Source: Rhyzopertha dominica (lineage: Eukaryota; Arthropoda; Insecta; Coleoptera; Bostrichidae). Taken from it: a DNA stretch of 64,000 nt. The translations under genes and the position numbers were made by a program. The notes beneath the pieces are model-generated. The model was given only the letters and a program-made list of their open reading frames with translations, did not search any database and was not told the DNA's origin. Numbering within the stretch: position 1 is the first letter of the stretch; every line of letters begins with the position of its first letter. Location of the stretch: contig QCXZ01000001.1 of assembly GCA_025024175.1 (NCBI GenBank), forward strand, positions 35,954,942 to 36,018,941, read 5' to 3'. Positions 1-11,310 of the stretch are shown in pieces.

Positions 1-621
1 CGTACAGAGAGTAACAATACTATAAAGAGAATATTCTTTATTTAAAATGATGTTTAAATTAAACAAGTTTTTAGGATTGTTGAATTTTTGTGTTACATAG
101 ATTTTTTATTCTTGTCATTTTTATCGCTCTGAAATGTATAATTTAAGCGGTTGTTTAATTAAAAATGATTGTTTGATGTATGAGTTTCTTGCTACAAAAT
201 CTGTCTTTTAAATATTTTCCAATTTTAGTTTTTTTGAAAAAAAGTTATTATTTATATATATTATTTAATTTGAATTGTATTAAATACCAGTAAGTATAAT
301 TTAAAATGCCTGGGTAACATAAAGAATAATTTTATTTCAAGGAATTATTTAAGAATTACATAAAATTCTACTTTTAAAAATGACTGTTAATTTCTGTGAT
401 GCATTATTTTAATAATAAGATAACGATTAATTTGTTTCTACTTTAACATGAAACTTTTATTTTATTAAACATTAATTTACGCTCCGGAATATAGACAAAT
501 TACACAGCAAAGGTAGTTTTTCTAGCAAAATACCTATGTCAGCATCAAATTAATTCGATACTACTTATCCTTTTTGATGACAATTTTAGTGATATAATTA
601 TTGTACCTACAATATGTATAA
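1..621. other. AT-rich non-coding stretch, no feature seen
   Basis: No open frame with recognisable protein similarity, no tRNA-like fold and no long repeat was seen. By position it lies downstream of the last visible coding exon of the minus-strand BTB gene, so it is probably intron, since the expected zinc-finger exons have not been reached. Confidence 0.5.
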
Positions 622-624
622 ATA

Positions 625-914
625 CGAGGGTCATGTCATAATTCCTGCACATATCAAGCTGGTGAACTGGCATTGGTTAAAAAAAAAGTGCTGTCAAATT
701 ATTAAAGTCTATAATTAATATCACTTAACTGCTGTATATAAAGTGTGGGTAGTTCACTCAGTTTAGGTGTAAAAAATTCTCAAATCAAGGTACTCTGATG
801 CAATGGAACGTGTCACTGTAGCAGACTAACGTGCATATATCAAAATTCAAACACTGCATGAAAAAATGGTTGCCAAAATTCACGGTGTGTTACAAGAAGC
901 TTGCCAGGAGTCAT
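625..914 (+). mobile_element. Truncated 5' end of a mariner-like element
   Basis: A TA at 623-624 is followed by CGAGGGTCATGTCATAATTC, the kind of terminus seen in many insect mariner elements. About 180 bases further on, an ATG at 804 opens a frame reading MERVTVAD, then a stop, then RAYIKIQTLHEKM and IHGVLQEACQES. This resembles the N-terminal helix-turn-helix of mariner-type transposases (RAYIKI...ATEIH...L). The similarity stops near 914, where a Penelope-like reverse transcriptase fragment begins, so only the promoter end and the first roughly 40 codons remain. The in-frame stop after MERVTVAD shows it is dead. The family call comes from remembered motifs; the right boundary is approximate. 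Confidence 0.55.
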
Positions 915-919
915 CCAAA

Positions 920-1131
920 ACTACCCAAACAAATCTACACATGCGCCCCATAGTAAGCAACATCCAAACACCAACTTATAAATTATCAAAATTCATCAGC
1001 AAAATTTTAAGTAACATCAAAAAACAAAACTCATACAAAATTGAAAACTCCTTCACATTCGAAGAAAAAATTTCCAAAATAACAATACCACACAACAATA
1101 TTATGATATCACTAGATGTTAAGTCTTGCCA
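920..1131 (+). pseudogene. Penelope-like element reverse transcriptase fragment
   Basis: The frame reads RPIVSNIQTPTYKLSKFISK, then KIENSFTFEEKISK and ends near MISLDVKS. These match the first conserved blocks of Penelope-like reverse transcriptases, where RPIVS..nsPtYkLaKfLakiL precedes the catalytic block with SLDV(V/K)SLFTNIP; the aspartate of LDV is the first catalytic acid. The match ends right after LDVKS, before the usual LFTNIP, so the fragment is truncated on both sides. On its left it abuts a mariner 5' end. A second, more complete element of the same class lies at 54.1-55.7 kb. The fragment is about 70 residues and cannot be functional. Confidence 0.65.
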
Positions 1132-1539
1132 GTTTGACAGTAACTCGATGGAGTAAAATATATGTTTCACTTGCGAGCTGTGTTTTTGTGAGCAGCAATT
1201 TTGACATAACTGTCATTTATAAGCAATATAATATTCAAGTAAGATTATAAAATATACCACCAATTCAATTTAATTCAAACATTATAGAAACCTTATTTAC
1301 ACAGGGTATTTAACACGATATATTATTCTTATGATACTTTATTATATTCCCAAATAAAAAATAAAACGATGTTCCATACAAGAACATAGTCAGATAGCAA
1401 CACCAACAATCTAAAAGCAACGAATAGCAATTAATAACGAATATTTAAAATTTTCCTGTTCTGTATTAGTTCTGCTTGACCATTCTTTTATTCGTGTGTT
1501 CTGTGATGCCAGTCAATGAAATATAAACAGTGTAAATAC
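1132..1539. other. Non-coding stretch, probable intron of the BTB gene
   Basis: No coding or RNA feature was recognised. It begins after a transposon fragment and ends at the splice donor that follows coding exon 3 of the minus-strand gene (GT at 1539-1538 read on the minus strand). Confidence 0.5.
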
Positions 1540-2083
1540 CTTCGGGGCATCCAGGATCACGGCAGTGCTCAGATGTTTTACTTTCGGGACAGATGAGGGC
1601 AGTAGCAGCAGGATCCGTGTTGAATTTGTTCTCAGGCGGTGCATCCGCCTCCTGCTGTTGTGGCAGTGGACCCATAGTACTAGAAGACGGCCTATAAGCC
1701 AAAGACATGGGCTCCGGGGAGCCCGGTCTACCAGCCTTACTGCCATCTCTTAGCACCGACGCTCTGACGGACTCCTGAAGCATTTCACTTGGACTTCTCA
1801 GTGGCCTTTTCATGCTGGAATTGGACGAATCAAAGGAGGAGGAACCACCGCCTGGCAGGTGCTGTTCGTATTGCCTGTAGTGATGGGGATGCATGTAAGG
1901 GGACATGGCAGGGGAATAACTAGGAGATGGACTGGACTGATGTAGGTTAGTGTTGGAACCATCCGGCTCGTCTTTGAGGACCTTAAGACGTTTTCGGGAG
2001 GTGGGCGATTCCAGCGATGTATCCAAGTTAGAATGGCTTTGAGCAACTGCTAGTTTTTCATGTTCTATGCTTAAGCCTTTCAC
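1540..2083 (-). CDS. chinmo: BTB zinc-finger protein, chinmo-like, coding exon 3 (linker region)
   Basis: This exon joins in frame to the BTB domain: the acceptor (TTTTTAG at 2090..2084) is followed by GTG AAA GGC, giving VKGLS directly after the AECLQ that ends exon 2. It supplies about residues 114-294. The visible content is the end of the BTB C-terminal helix (VKGLSIEHEKL), a basic patch SRKRLKVLKDEPDG that could be a nuclear localisation signal, and a Ser/Pro/His/Tyr-rich, probably disordered linker (SPSPSYSPAMSPYMHPHHYR). It ends at CPEG with a donor G|GTATTT at 1540/1539, in phase 1. BTB zinc-finger factors of this type carry C2H2 fingers at the C terminus; none lies in the window, so the gene must continue to the left. 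The similarity to chinmo is strongest in the BTB part; the linker is poorly conserved in the family. Confidence 0.75.
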
Positions 2084-2267
2084 CTAAAAAAAACAATTTG
2101 CTTGACAATATAAATAATATAAAATAACAGCTCTTAAATTTACTCTGAACTATAGAATTGCAATCTTTTTCAAAATCATCATAAATACAATCATATCTGC
2201 CTATTTTTTTTGTGATAAAATTACATAACTGTTATTTAGATATGCTTTTGTAAACTTCAAAATACTA

Positions 2268-3557
2268 GGTTGTTCAATAAGTTTTGTCGTTCGATAAGAG
2301 AGGGCGTTGCTACTAGCCCAAAATTTTTTTTGTTTTGTTGATACACTCTTCATATGAACGTATGTGAAGTTTTATTTCAATCTGTCAATTCATTCTTTGT
2401 TTACAAGCCATTTAGTGTCGCAGTGTCACAGTATTTTTTTACGATGGAAAAAATTGAATATCGTGCAGTGATAAAATTCTTATTTTTGGAAGGTGTACTT
2501 TCAAAAAAAATTCACGAACGAATGTTAAAAGCGTATAATGCTTATTCACCTACAATTAGAACAGTAGAAAGATGGGTTGCTGAATTTAAACGTGGTCGTA
2601 CAAGCCTTGAAGGCGATCCACGTAAAGGACGTCCAAAAAGCGGATCAACACCAGAAATCATAGCCAAAATACAGGATATGGTTTTGGAAGATCGTCGATT
2701 GACTGAGAGAGATTTAGTTGAGGCTCTACACATCTCATTAGGCAGTGTGAGCCATATTTTAAGTTAAATTTTGGGTTTTAGAAAGCTGTGTGCACAATGG
2801 GTGCCACATTCGCTAACAATGGAACAAAAACACATTCGAATGCGACTTTCTCAGCTACATTTGGAGCGTTTTAAAAAGGATAAAGTGGATTTTGTGCGTC
2901 AATTCATCACTATGGATGAGACTTGGGTCTATCACCATGATCCTAAATCAAAACAAGAGGCTAAAGAGTGGTGTGAACCTGGTTGTTCGGCTTCGAAACG
3001 AGTTCGTGTCCGGAAATCGGCCAAGAAGGTTATGGCATCAGTTTTTTGGGATGCGAAAGGAATTTTGTTTGTATATTACTTGTAAACTAATAAAACAATT
3101 AATTCTGAATATTATTGCAACCTTTTGGACCAGTTGGAGGGAAAAATTCGTAAAAAAGACCCGGTTTGCAGAAGAAAAAAATCTTTTTTCATTAGGACAA
3201 TGCACCGTGTCACAAGAGCATTTTGACAATGGCTAAAATCCATGAATTAAAGTTTGAATTGTTGGAGCATCTACCATATTCACCAGATTTGGCCCCCAGC
3301 GACTTCCATTTTTTTCCAGAACTCAAAAAATTTATGCGTGGCAAGCGTTTTTCATCAAATGAAGAGGTCATAACGGCTGTTGAAGCGTATTTTGCAGACC
3401 TTCCTGATTCTCAGTTCAGGGATGGGATCCACAGATTGGAGGATCGTTGGAGCAAGTGTATTAATGTTCAGGGAGATTATACTGAATAATAAAGTGTATT
3501 TTGAACCATAAAATTGTGTTTTTCTTATCAAACGACAAAACTTATTGAACAATCTGG
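2268..3557 (+). mobile_element. Full-length but inactive mariner (DD34D) element
   Basis: The element is about 1290 bases, the usual mariner size, and is flanked by TA on both sides (2266-2267 and 3558-3559). Its ends are inverted copies: TTGTTCAATAAGTTTTGTCG near the left end and the complement of the same sequence near the right end (3529-3553), with the last few bases diverged and three bases longer on the right. It encloses a broken transposase read in the same direction. It sits in the intron between coding exons 2 and 3 of the minus-strand BTB gene, so it is antisense to that gene. Confidence 0.93.
2444..3489 (+). pseudogene. mariner transposase, irritans/cecropia-like, disrupted
   Basis: The ATG at 2444 opens MEKIEYRAVIKFLFLEG, a mariner helix-turn-helix region, followed by GRPKSG. 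The catalytic core is recognisable: MDETWVYHHDP carries the first Asp (codon 2915), DNAPCH the second (3196) and SPDLAPSDFHF the third (3301). The last two are 105 bases apart, 34 intervening residues, which is the DD34D signature of mariner. The end reads CINVQGDY and stops at 3489. It is dead: in-frame TAA at 2765, TAA at 3083, a one-base frameshift near the A-run at 3150-3160, and a TAG at 3193 replacing the Gln normally found before the second catalytic Asp. Total length corresponds to about 348 codons, normal for the family, so damage is by point changes rather than deletion. Confidence 0.92.
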
Positions 3558-3559
3558 TA

Positions 3560-5473
3560 TTATTTCCATACTAAAATATTGCATAAATACAATGCAAGGA
3601 GAGAACAGTTTAAGTGATTTTAGTGAACAAATGAAAGACTACTATTTAGTATTTCCTCACCTATTGGTAGATTATGTAATAAATAGACTGATAAAAATAA
3701 ATTATTATATTTATTATTTTTTTGTGTTAATATTGATTTTTGTTGATAAACCCAAAACTTAGTTGTTACGACAGTTAAAAATCATGGCTCTAGTTTGAAT
3801 TATTATCCACTGTTTTTGCTTTTTTTGGACCCACCGAAAAAATGAAGTTATTAAACCATGACGTCAAGGGTATATATACATGGTAACTATGTATGTACAA
3901 CTGGTGATTGCTATTGATCAAATTTGGTACGAGTTATACAATCAGGGATAATGTTAGTATAAACATTAAAATGATTACTTTAACCTACTACATAAAAACT
4001 AATTCTGTTCATTACTAGAGATACTGAAAAAATTTGATAAGGTATAAAAAAGGCTATTCATTGACACTTTTTTTTGATCTTAAAAATGCACCAAAATTTT
4101 TAATGCAATGGTGAATTTTGAAGAAACCATACTTTATATTTCATGATAAAAAATTATACATTCTTATTAACTCGTTTTTTGAATTTGTGAAAAGCTATTG
4201 CAAATGTGTTTTAATTTTAAACCAGTTCAAACTGGATAAAATTGAGAAATGTTTTTTCTTGATCAAATAATGTCTGTTGACAGACCACAAGAGAAAGAAC
4301 GTGCAAGTGATAAGTTGTCAAATGACATTTGTGCACATAGCATCATCCATTGAAATCGAAATGAAATAACATTTATTTGGCACGATTACGAATGAACACA
4401 GAAATAAAAACAAATATAATTTTATTTTAATAGCGCTGGAAATTGTTTTTTCAAACTTATCATTTTACCGATATCATTCAAAGGAATTATTTCTATAAAA
4501 GTATCGAATTCAGTGGTTTTACAAATCTTCCTACTTTCTTTTGGAATATCCACAGAAGAAAACAAAAAAAAAGTAAACCAAACATGTCATTCATATTGTC
4601 AGTTACCTTTAAGAGTGCATACCAAAATTTATATTTTTCTTACTTGCCATAAATTCCGAATTTTGTTTTGCTAAATACTTTGTCAAAACCATACCAAACA
4701 ACAAAAAAAGGAATTATACGAATCGTGAGTTATAAACCCAAATTTTTCTAATTTTCTTTGGGAAACCTCCCAATTTTTACATCTGTAAAAATCTTATTTG
4801 AGCTGTCATGAACATTAAAAAAATGCTGCAAATCAGTCTAGTACTTCCCAAGTGATATGCTTATCTATGAACAGCATTTCATTTTTATTTATACAGATAG
4901 ACAAATTATTATTATTAACATTCAGACAATCGAAATTGAAATATTAACTAATACACAGGTTACAAGTTTAGCTGCCTGATATATCATGTTTAGATACATA
5001 GTCAAATTAGCAAACAACAGCAGTTTGTAAAAAATGATTTCTTACATAGATAGTAATTTGACAAATGGTCTTGCCAACTCTTCAATCCAATGTACCAACT
5101 ATTTAATTTCTTGCTAGTGCATTGTACTTGTGTGGATCTTTCAAACAAAAACAATAACAGTATAATACATTATGCAAAATCATAATTCTGAACCAGGGCA
5201 GTACTACAATACCCCAGTCACTGATTAATAGAAGAATGTTGCATCAATTGGATTGGTCAAATTATTAACAAGTACTGGTACAGGTATATAGGCATGTATT
5301 ATCTATGTATTTTTCTGCAGTTATAATCATTGTTCATACATTTTAAAAGAAAAACTGCTCTGTAATAAATGATTAACTACAATCTCACTTAAAGATGTAT
5401 ACAGTATTACAAATAAACAGGTATTTTTATGTTACAGTATTTTTTAAATCGTGCATAAATTTAATTTTCTTAC
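3560..5473. other. Intron of the BTB gene, right of the mariner copy
   Basis: This is the remainder of the intron between coding exons 3 and 2. No protein or RNA feature was recognised. The donor at its right end is GTAAGA (minus strand, starting 5473). Confidence 0.6.
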
Positions 5474-5691
5474 CTGTAAGCATTCTGCGGCTTTCAGAAA
5501 GCTTGAAAGTGCATCTTGAGATACGTGTACTTCACCTTTGTACATAAATTCCAAAAGAGCAGACATATTGGCAGCTGACGTACCATCGAGGATTACTAAT
5601 AAATTTTGATGTAATGGCGCAGTTTCAAACAAATCCGCTAGGTGTTTACTGCATGCTGCCAATATTAATTTATGTGCTTTAAATGTAACAC
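5474..5691 (-). CDS. chinmo: BTB zinc-finger protein, chinmo-like, coding exon 2 (BTB core)
   Basis: The exon lies between a TTGTTACAG acceptor (ending 5692) and a CAG|GTAAGA donor (5474/5473). Its first two bases complete the Gly codon begun in exon 1. It encodes about residues 41-113: VTFKAHKLILAACSKHLADL, then VILDGTSAANMSALLEFM, YKGEVHVSQDALSSFLK and AAECLQ. These are hallmark blocks of the insect BTB/POZ domain (HKLILAACS, ALLEFMYKGEV, FLKAAECLQVKGL), which mediates dimerisation of transcription factors. No stop or frameshift is present and codon phase is kept on both sides, so it appears functional. The combination with exon 1 resembles chinmo more than lola, broad or tramtrack, judged from memory. 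Confidence 0.88.
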
Positions 5692-6655
5692 CTGTAACAA
5701 AAGAATTGTGTCAATACAGTACGGCACTATATATTCGATTATTTATTTATTTGTACTTCACCATTTTTTTTTTCCTGGAATAGTGTGTATCTCAGACAAC
5801 CTTTGCTTTCAATGCAATCAAAAAATGACTTCATACTAAATTAACAGTTATTCATAAAACCTTAGATACACTTATCTTTATTTTCAGTCCTCATATTTTT
5901 TCTGCTTGCAAAGCATTAAAATCATTTGTTTGTGACATAATTGATAACTTTTTTAATTGATTTCTTTGATTTTTTTGTCAGTGTTCAGTGGCAAAACTTC
6001 TAATTCAGCAACTGTCAATTTAATCAACACGATTCAAGAAAGAAAATAAAAATTTCTGTACAAAAATTATTAAAATCGTATCATTTGATAAACAAAATTT
6101 ATTTGATAAAAAAAAACCAGAATAGTACCACACTGTTTACACATAACACGAGTTTACGCCAATTTTTGATCAATGAACAAATTTATCGAAATGGTTAAAA
6201 TTAGTTACATGTTTGTAAGCTATTTAATAATGTAATATTTTTAATCTCATATTTTTTATAAATTGTAGAACAGTGTTCAAAATGAAAAGTTATGCATAAA
6301 TGTGGTGCAAAAGAGTAGGTATTGCTTTATAATATAATTTATTTTACAAAAAATTTTGAATATGTAATTTATCACTATTGTTAGTTGTTAAGAACAAAGA
6401 TTATTAAGCAATCTACAAAAGAAACATTTTAATAGGTAAAGCTACATTATTATTTTTCCGTACACTCTACAATTACCTTAGGTTTCTTAAAGACAAAACA
6501 GTTTGAAAGGAAAGAGGTGATTAAATTTCATCAGCTGAAAACTGCACAACTGGACATTACATGAAAACTGGTTAGTAGGTACTCCATAATTAAATATCTA
6601 TGTTAATACCGTTTTCTCAGCTTAACACGTTACTGAATAAAATTTGGTAACTTAC
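5692..6655. other. Intron 1 of the coding region of the BTB gene
   Basis: It begins at the GTAAGT donor (minus strand, starting 6655) and ends at the TTACAG acceptor (ending 5692). Nothing else was recognised in it. Confidence 0.75.
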
Positions 6656-6776
6656 CATCACAAAACAGCGTCACGTCTGCCAAAGTTTCCGATTTAAATA
6701 AGTTACTGAAGGATGTTGCAAGATTACTTCCGAAACTATTCCATTTTAGACAAAATTGTTGCTGCTGTGAGTCCAT
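6656..6776 (-). CDS. chinmo: BTB zinc-finger protein, chinmo-like, coding exon 1 with start codon
   Basis: The ATG at 6776..6774 starts MDSQQQQFCLKWNSFGSNLA, followed by TSFSNLFKSETLADVTLFCD. The motif FCL(K/R)WN....N(L)...F..L....LADVTL is the N terminus of the insect BTB zinc-finger group, and the M-D-x-Q-Q-Q-FCLKWNSF start closely resembles chinmo as I remember it. The exon ends TGT GAT G|GTAAGT (donor at 6655) in phase 1. Upstream, a TTTTTTGTTTCAG acceptor ends at 6806, so the exon spans 6656..6805 and carries 29 bases of 5' untranslated sequence (6777..6805). Codons upstream of this ATG in the same frame belong to the leader and the intron. The transcript therefore has at least one more untranslated exon to the right. 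Confidence 0.85.
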
Positions 6777-6805
6777 TTCAACGCCAGATTGAAGAATGTT
6801 GTTAG

Positions 6806-9800
6806 CTGAAACAAAAAAGTATGATAAATACACGGCTTGCAGCACTAATATATCTAATAATTAATGTAGGTATGTCCCAAATTAGTAATAATAAACTCTA
6901 AGCCCTTTTGCAGTAACAATAAGAGGTATGTAAATGACATACATGGTGTAGTATAAAAGAAGATACATAAAAAATTGTATGACAGCTTTAAAGATTGTAC
7001 CTACTTAACAGGAAATTATGTTTTTGTCCTAAAGATAAGAGACGGAGTCTATTAGCCTACAACCGCGAAAAATATATAAAATGTCATAATCTTAACTTAA
7101 TCTTCGACGAGCAATCATCAAACAAGGAAAATAAAATAAAGGTACTGTATTCGAAATGGTAGACGAATTTAAATCCACTACAATATTATCTTTAATTTGC
7201 TACATTCTGTCCATATCTGTAGTTTTTTATGTGCCGTAAACTTTTTGATTCCGATTATAAATACCTAATATGCAAAAGTCTGACGAGCGTGATTATTTAG
7301 GCATGAGCAAGAACTACCTTTTATATGTTTAATAAAGAGAACAAGTGCCACAAATCGTACAGGTGTCAAGCAATGACCTATATCGCGAACACCAAAAGTT
7401 TCTTTTAGTTACATATTACAATATTATAAATTAAAATCAGGTAACGCAAGTTAAAATTCAGCGATATTTTCAATAATATGGTATCTTCTTTTGAGTCCAT
7501 GTTATAAAAATTAATTTTTCTCTGACTCGCCACGATGACTTCAGTTCTAAGATTACATATAATGAAACAGACTACCTTGTTTTGGTCTCCGTAAGCGCTC
7601 AACAATCATTTTTATAGATAAGATTATTAATTATCCAGACGAATAAAATAATTGGATAAATATGAATTTTGATACTTTGGTGTATTTCAACAGTAGACAA
7701 TTAGGCTTGTTGGAAGGTCAACGTAAAAAATATTAAGGATTCTATACTTCTAACCAGCTTGAGTTAACGATAACTAATACATTATAAATAAGATAACATA
7801 AAATACTAAAAATCCTTCTTAATTATTTTCGAACTATGTAAATTACTTGGTTAAAATTTATTGTATAGTACCTTGTGCAGGTAAAAAAGAACGTCGAAAA
7901 TTTGTGCAATCTATATCCCACGGAAAACTGAATATGAAGAAAACCTTTATCCGCGTTTTCGTGCACTTTTACATCACAATATTTCATTAATCTCATTTTT
8001 CTTCTACAAAATTCTGGGTCACCGGCACATACACACGAATGCACTATTTAATGCGATCAATATTTATCAATTATATAAAAAAATTACCTGTATTTTATAC
8101 ATCAGACATGATAAAAACAAACTTACACAGCTGATCACCACATCGCTTATGAACAGTCCAATAAAGTGCAAAGCCACGTGTAACCACATGAATAATAGGA
8201 AAAAAATAACTCCTACAGCTGAAGTATTATTCCATTTTTTCCACAGTGGGTATAGCCTCGCGTTTTATCTTGGCAGAACGAAGATAAGGCATTGCAATTA
8301 AAACACGAGTGTAGGTTTACATTAGAGTGTGTAAGGTACGCATCGCATATTATACCTACGCATCATCATGATCCGTTGAGGATTACTCAATCGCAAATAA
8401 AACCACGACCTTGACCGCCACTTGTATACGGTAAATTGTAAGCCGTTTCATGAAATAAACCTTCGACAGGAGTAGAAACACAAATGCAGAATGGATCATA
8501 CAAAGCTTGCAAATAAGTGTTTTCTGATGCTCATCGTAAGTAAAAAATGATCTTTTCATATACTTAGCTTCATTCACTCTTTCTACTCATTTCTGCAAAG
8601 ATTCAAAATCCATTCTTACAGGTTAAATATAGCCAACTAAATATTTTTTACTAAAAGTACAGTTTGCAAGGGAATTAGATCTCTCATTGTTTCCTTGCAG
8701 ATATTTTTACCCGTTCAAGAGCTACAATACCTAAACCACTAAATAAGTGAAGCATTAGTAATACCAGTAAAACCTTGAGCATTCAGGGGATCAAAAATAC
8801 GTAGATACCAATACCCATACTTTTGCATTAAAGAGTAAAACGATTAACTAACCAATAAACAATAAATACAATCCTCGATTTCTTAGACGTTATTTGAGTG
8901 AAAGATCTCTTATAGCAACAACAGCTTAACGCAACCGAAAGAAGAAAAGATAAGGCAAAGGAATTGAGACAGTATATAAAATACAACCACACTATTGTGG
9001 TAAAGAGAGCCTTCTAAGCCCACTGGTTCACCAAATATACGGGAAGAATATTACACAACAAGAACACAAAAACCCTACAATATAATTAAGAAGAAAAGCT
9101 GTAAACCAAATTAAACAGACCATATGCAAAAAACTGTTGAAGAACTACGACCAAAATGATCTACAGACTTGAAGGAGGAATAAGAAAACCACTATGACAG
9201 AGCGAGAGTATTATACAGAAACCAGGAAGATATGGAAAGAAACTCAGCCACAGAAAATCTAGATACGCGTAAAAAATCTCAAAAAAAAACTAAACGATCC
9301 ATAGAGCACCAGCAACCCCATCTAAAGCTCCAGCAAGCGAACGGAATATACATACATACGAAATTGCTCAGAGACGTCGACACTATCACGCAAGATCAAC
9401 CAAAGCAAGATACATGAATCACAATTACCACTTGCAAAAGACGACAAAATAATAAATAAAGAGGCCCTAAATCTGTACATTCCAGGCAAAAGCTTTCATG
9501 TTAGAAAATAGTACGATGGGGCTGAACTTTTGGAAGTGGTGTCATATGCAAATGAAGCAAATTAAAAAACTCAATATCTAATTAGTTTAAAAAATAGATA
9601 TGTATATAAATACTAGCAATCTACCCTTAATATAAAAATGATACATGTTGTTAGATCAAAGAAATATGAAGCAGTCCAAACATATTAAATATGGGATCTA
9701 TTATTATTTTTTGTAGCTCATAGTTCTGATACATCGACAAAATTAATTAACAGAACTCTTTCAATTAGAAAAGGAACGTCATACGACGCAATGGCGTACG

Positions 9801-11310
9801 TTCACTGTCGAAATGGTGCTGAAATGGGCTCTTAAATGTTAGCTACTCATCAATAACGAATATTTTGAACTGCAATATTAGAGGAAAACTAAATTTACAG
9901 CCGAAGCCCAAGTGACAACGTTTAATTGAATGCAGCTCAATAAAGCTGGAACGCCAAATTTAATAAGTCCTTCTCATTTGGTTACCTTATATACCTATAT
10001 AAAGTGTATGCAACTTTAATATTAAAACTTACTTAAAATACAATCACTCAAAATTCAACTCAACAGGTGAAGGATTGCGTTTTTAATGATTATATCAATT
10101 AGAAAAAAATATGGTCATTTATACATACCATAATTAGGCACACATACGCAGTGTGAAACACAATTACATAATTACAATTGAGAGGGAATTTACTGTCACG
10201 AAATTTATGAAAATTTTACGGACAATGTAGCATAATTAATCAGTAATTATTATTATTTTAAATCCATTAACTGAGCTAATAATATGACACGGCTACTACA
10301 TAGATGATTAAAATGTCAACTAGTCAAATACCAAAGAGGCAGAATACGTTGTATTTACAGAATATCTGATGATATATTTTATCACTTTTCTTTGGCGGGT
10401 GTATCTGCATAAATGTAGCATTACGAAAAATACATTTTGTTTGTTTCACACTATATATTCGGCAATTGCACTACAGTGGAAGTCAATTGAACGCTGACCT
10501 CACATCGTGAAAATACCATATTTAAATGGAGTGATTTATCCAAAAAATGCTAGCAATATTTAAAATGACCCTTGATATCGAACTCGACGCCTAGGATTTA
10601 TCAACGTCGTTTACCACACTACGCTCACATGGGTATTAGACCCTCGCCTTTTGTTTTCGCAGTGCGCTTGTTGCCAACTGTTGATTACCTTTGGTCTAGC
10701 AAAGGCATTACAATATTAGTAGGTACATAATAGTCGTGTATTAGGTCTATAGGCCTAATGCTAGAATGACTATAAATGTTGTCCGAATATTAATGTTCAG
10801 ACAACGCCATAAATAAGCGACCACGAGGACACAGTTTGACATAAAATGTTGTATAATAAACGAATATCCATTTTAAACCAATAATACGTTCAAAGTTTGT
10901 CAGTTTCTTAAAATACAGGTATGGTCGAATGCGCTGTGGTTATGAGTACATTAAAAAGTTGGTGTTTAATACCAAGTTCAAGGTTACATTTAACAGGACA
11001 TTCTAAAAGCTTAGGTAATAGTTTCTGTTTGTAAAACGCATCATTTAAATAATGAGTTAGCTACCTAGCTAGTTTTCTATAAACGGTACATTTTATTAAT
11101 TATTACAACGCTTAGAATATAGTGTACATACATAATGCATGTAACACAATTTTGACACAAAATGTTTTGCGGGATTCTTCGAATTGCATTACCATTGCAT
11201 GCAACGCAATATCAAATGTCAATACTGGTAACATCTGTACTGCTTGTTTGTAATTACGTTAAAATATCTTACAAAATAGATATACGTAAGAGAATTTATA
11301 CGTTAGTTGG
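6806..11310. other. Long non-coding stretch, probable 5' intron of the BTB gene
   Basis: No host exon was recognised. Short open frames (for example at 7405-7605, 7823-8044, 8383-8577 and 9232-9417) show no family motifs. The stretch at about 8940-9420 is richer in purines and Lys/Gln/Thr codons and may be an old element remnant, but no domain could be named. Confidence 0.5.

Noticed and set aside
8940..9420. Possible retrotransposon or gene with a Lys/Gln/Thr-rich frame (9232-9417)
   Set aside because: No motif of a reverse transcriptase, gag or host domain could be recognised in any frame.
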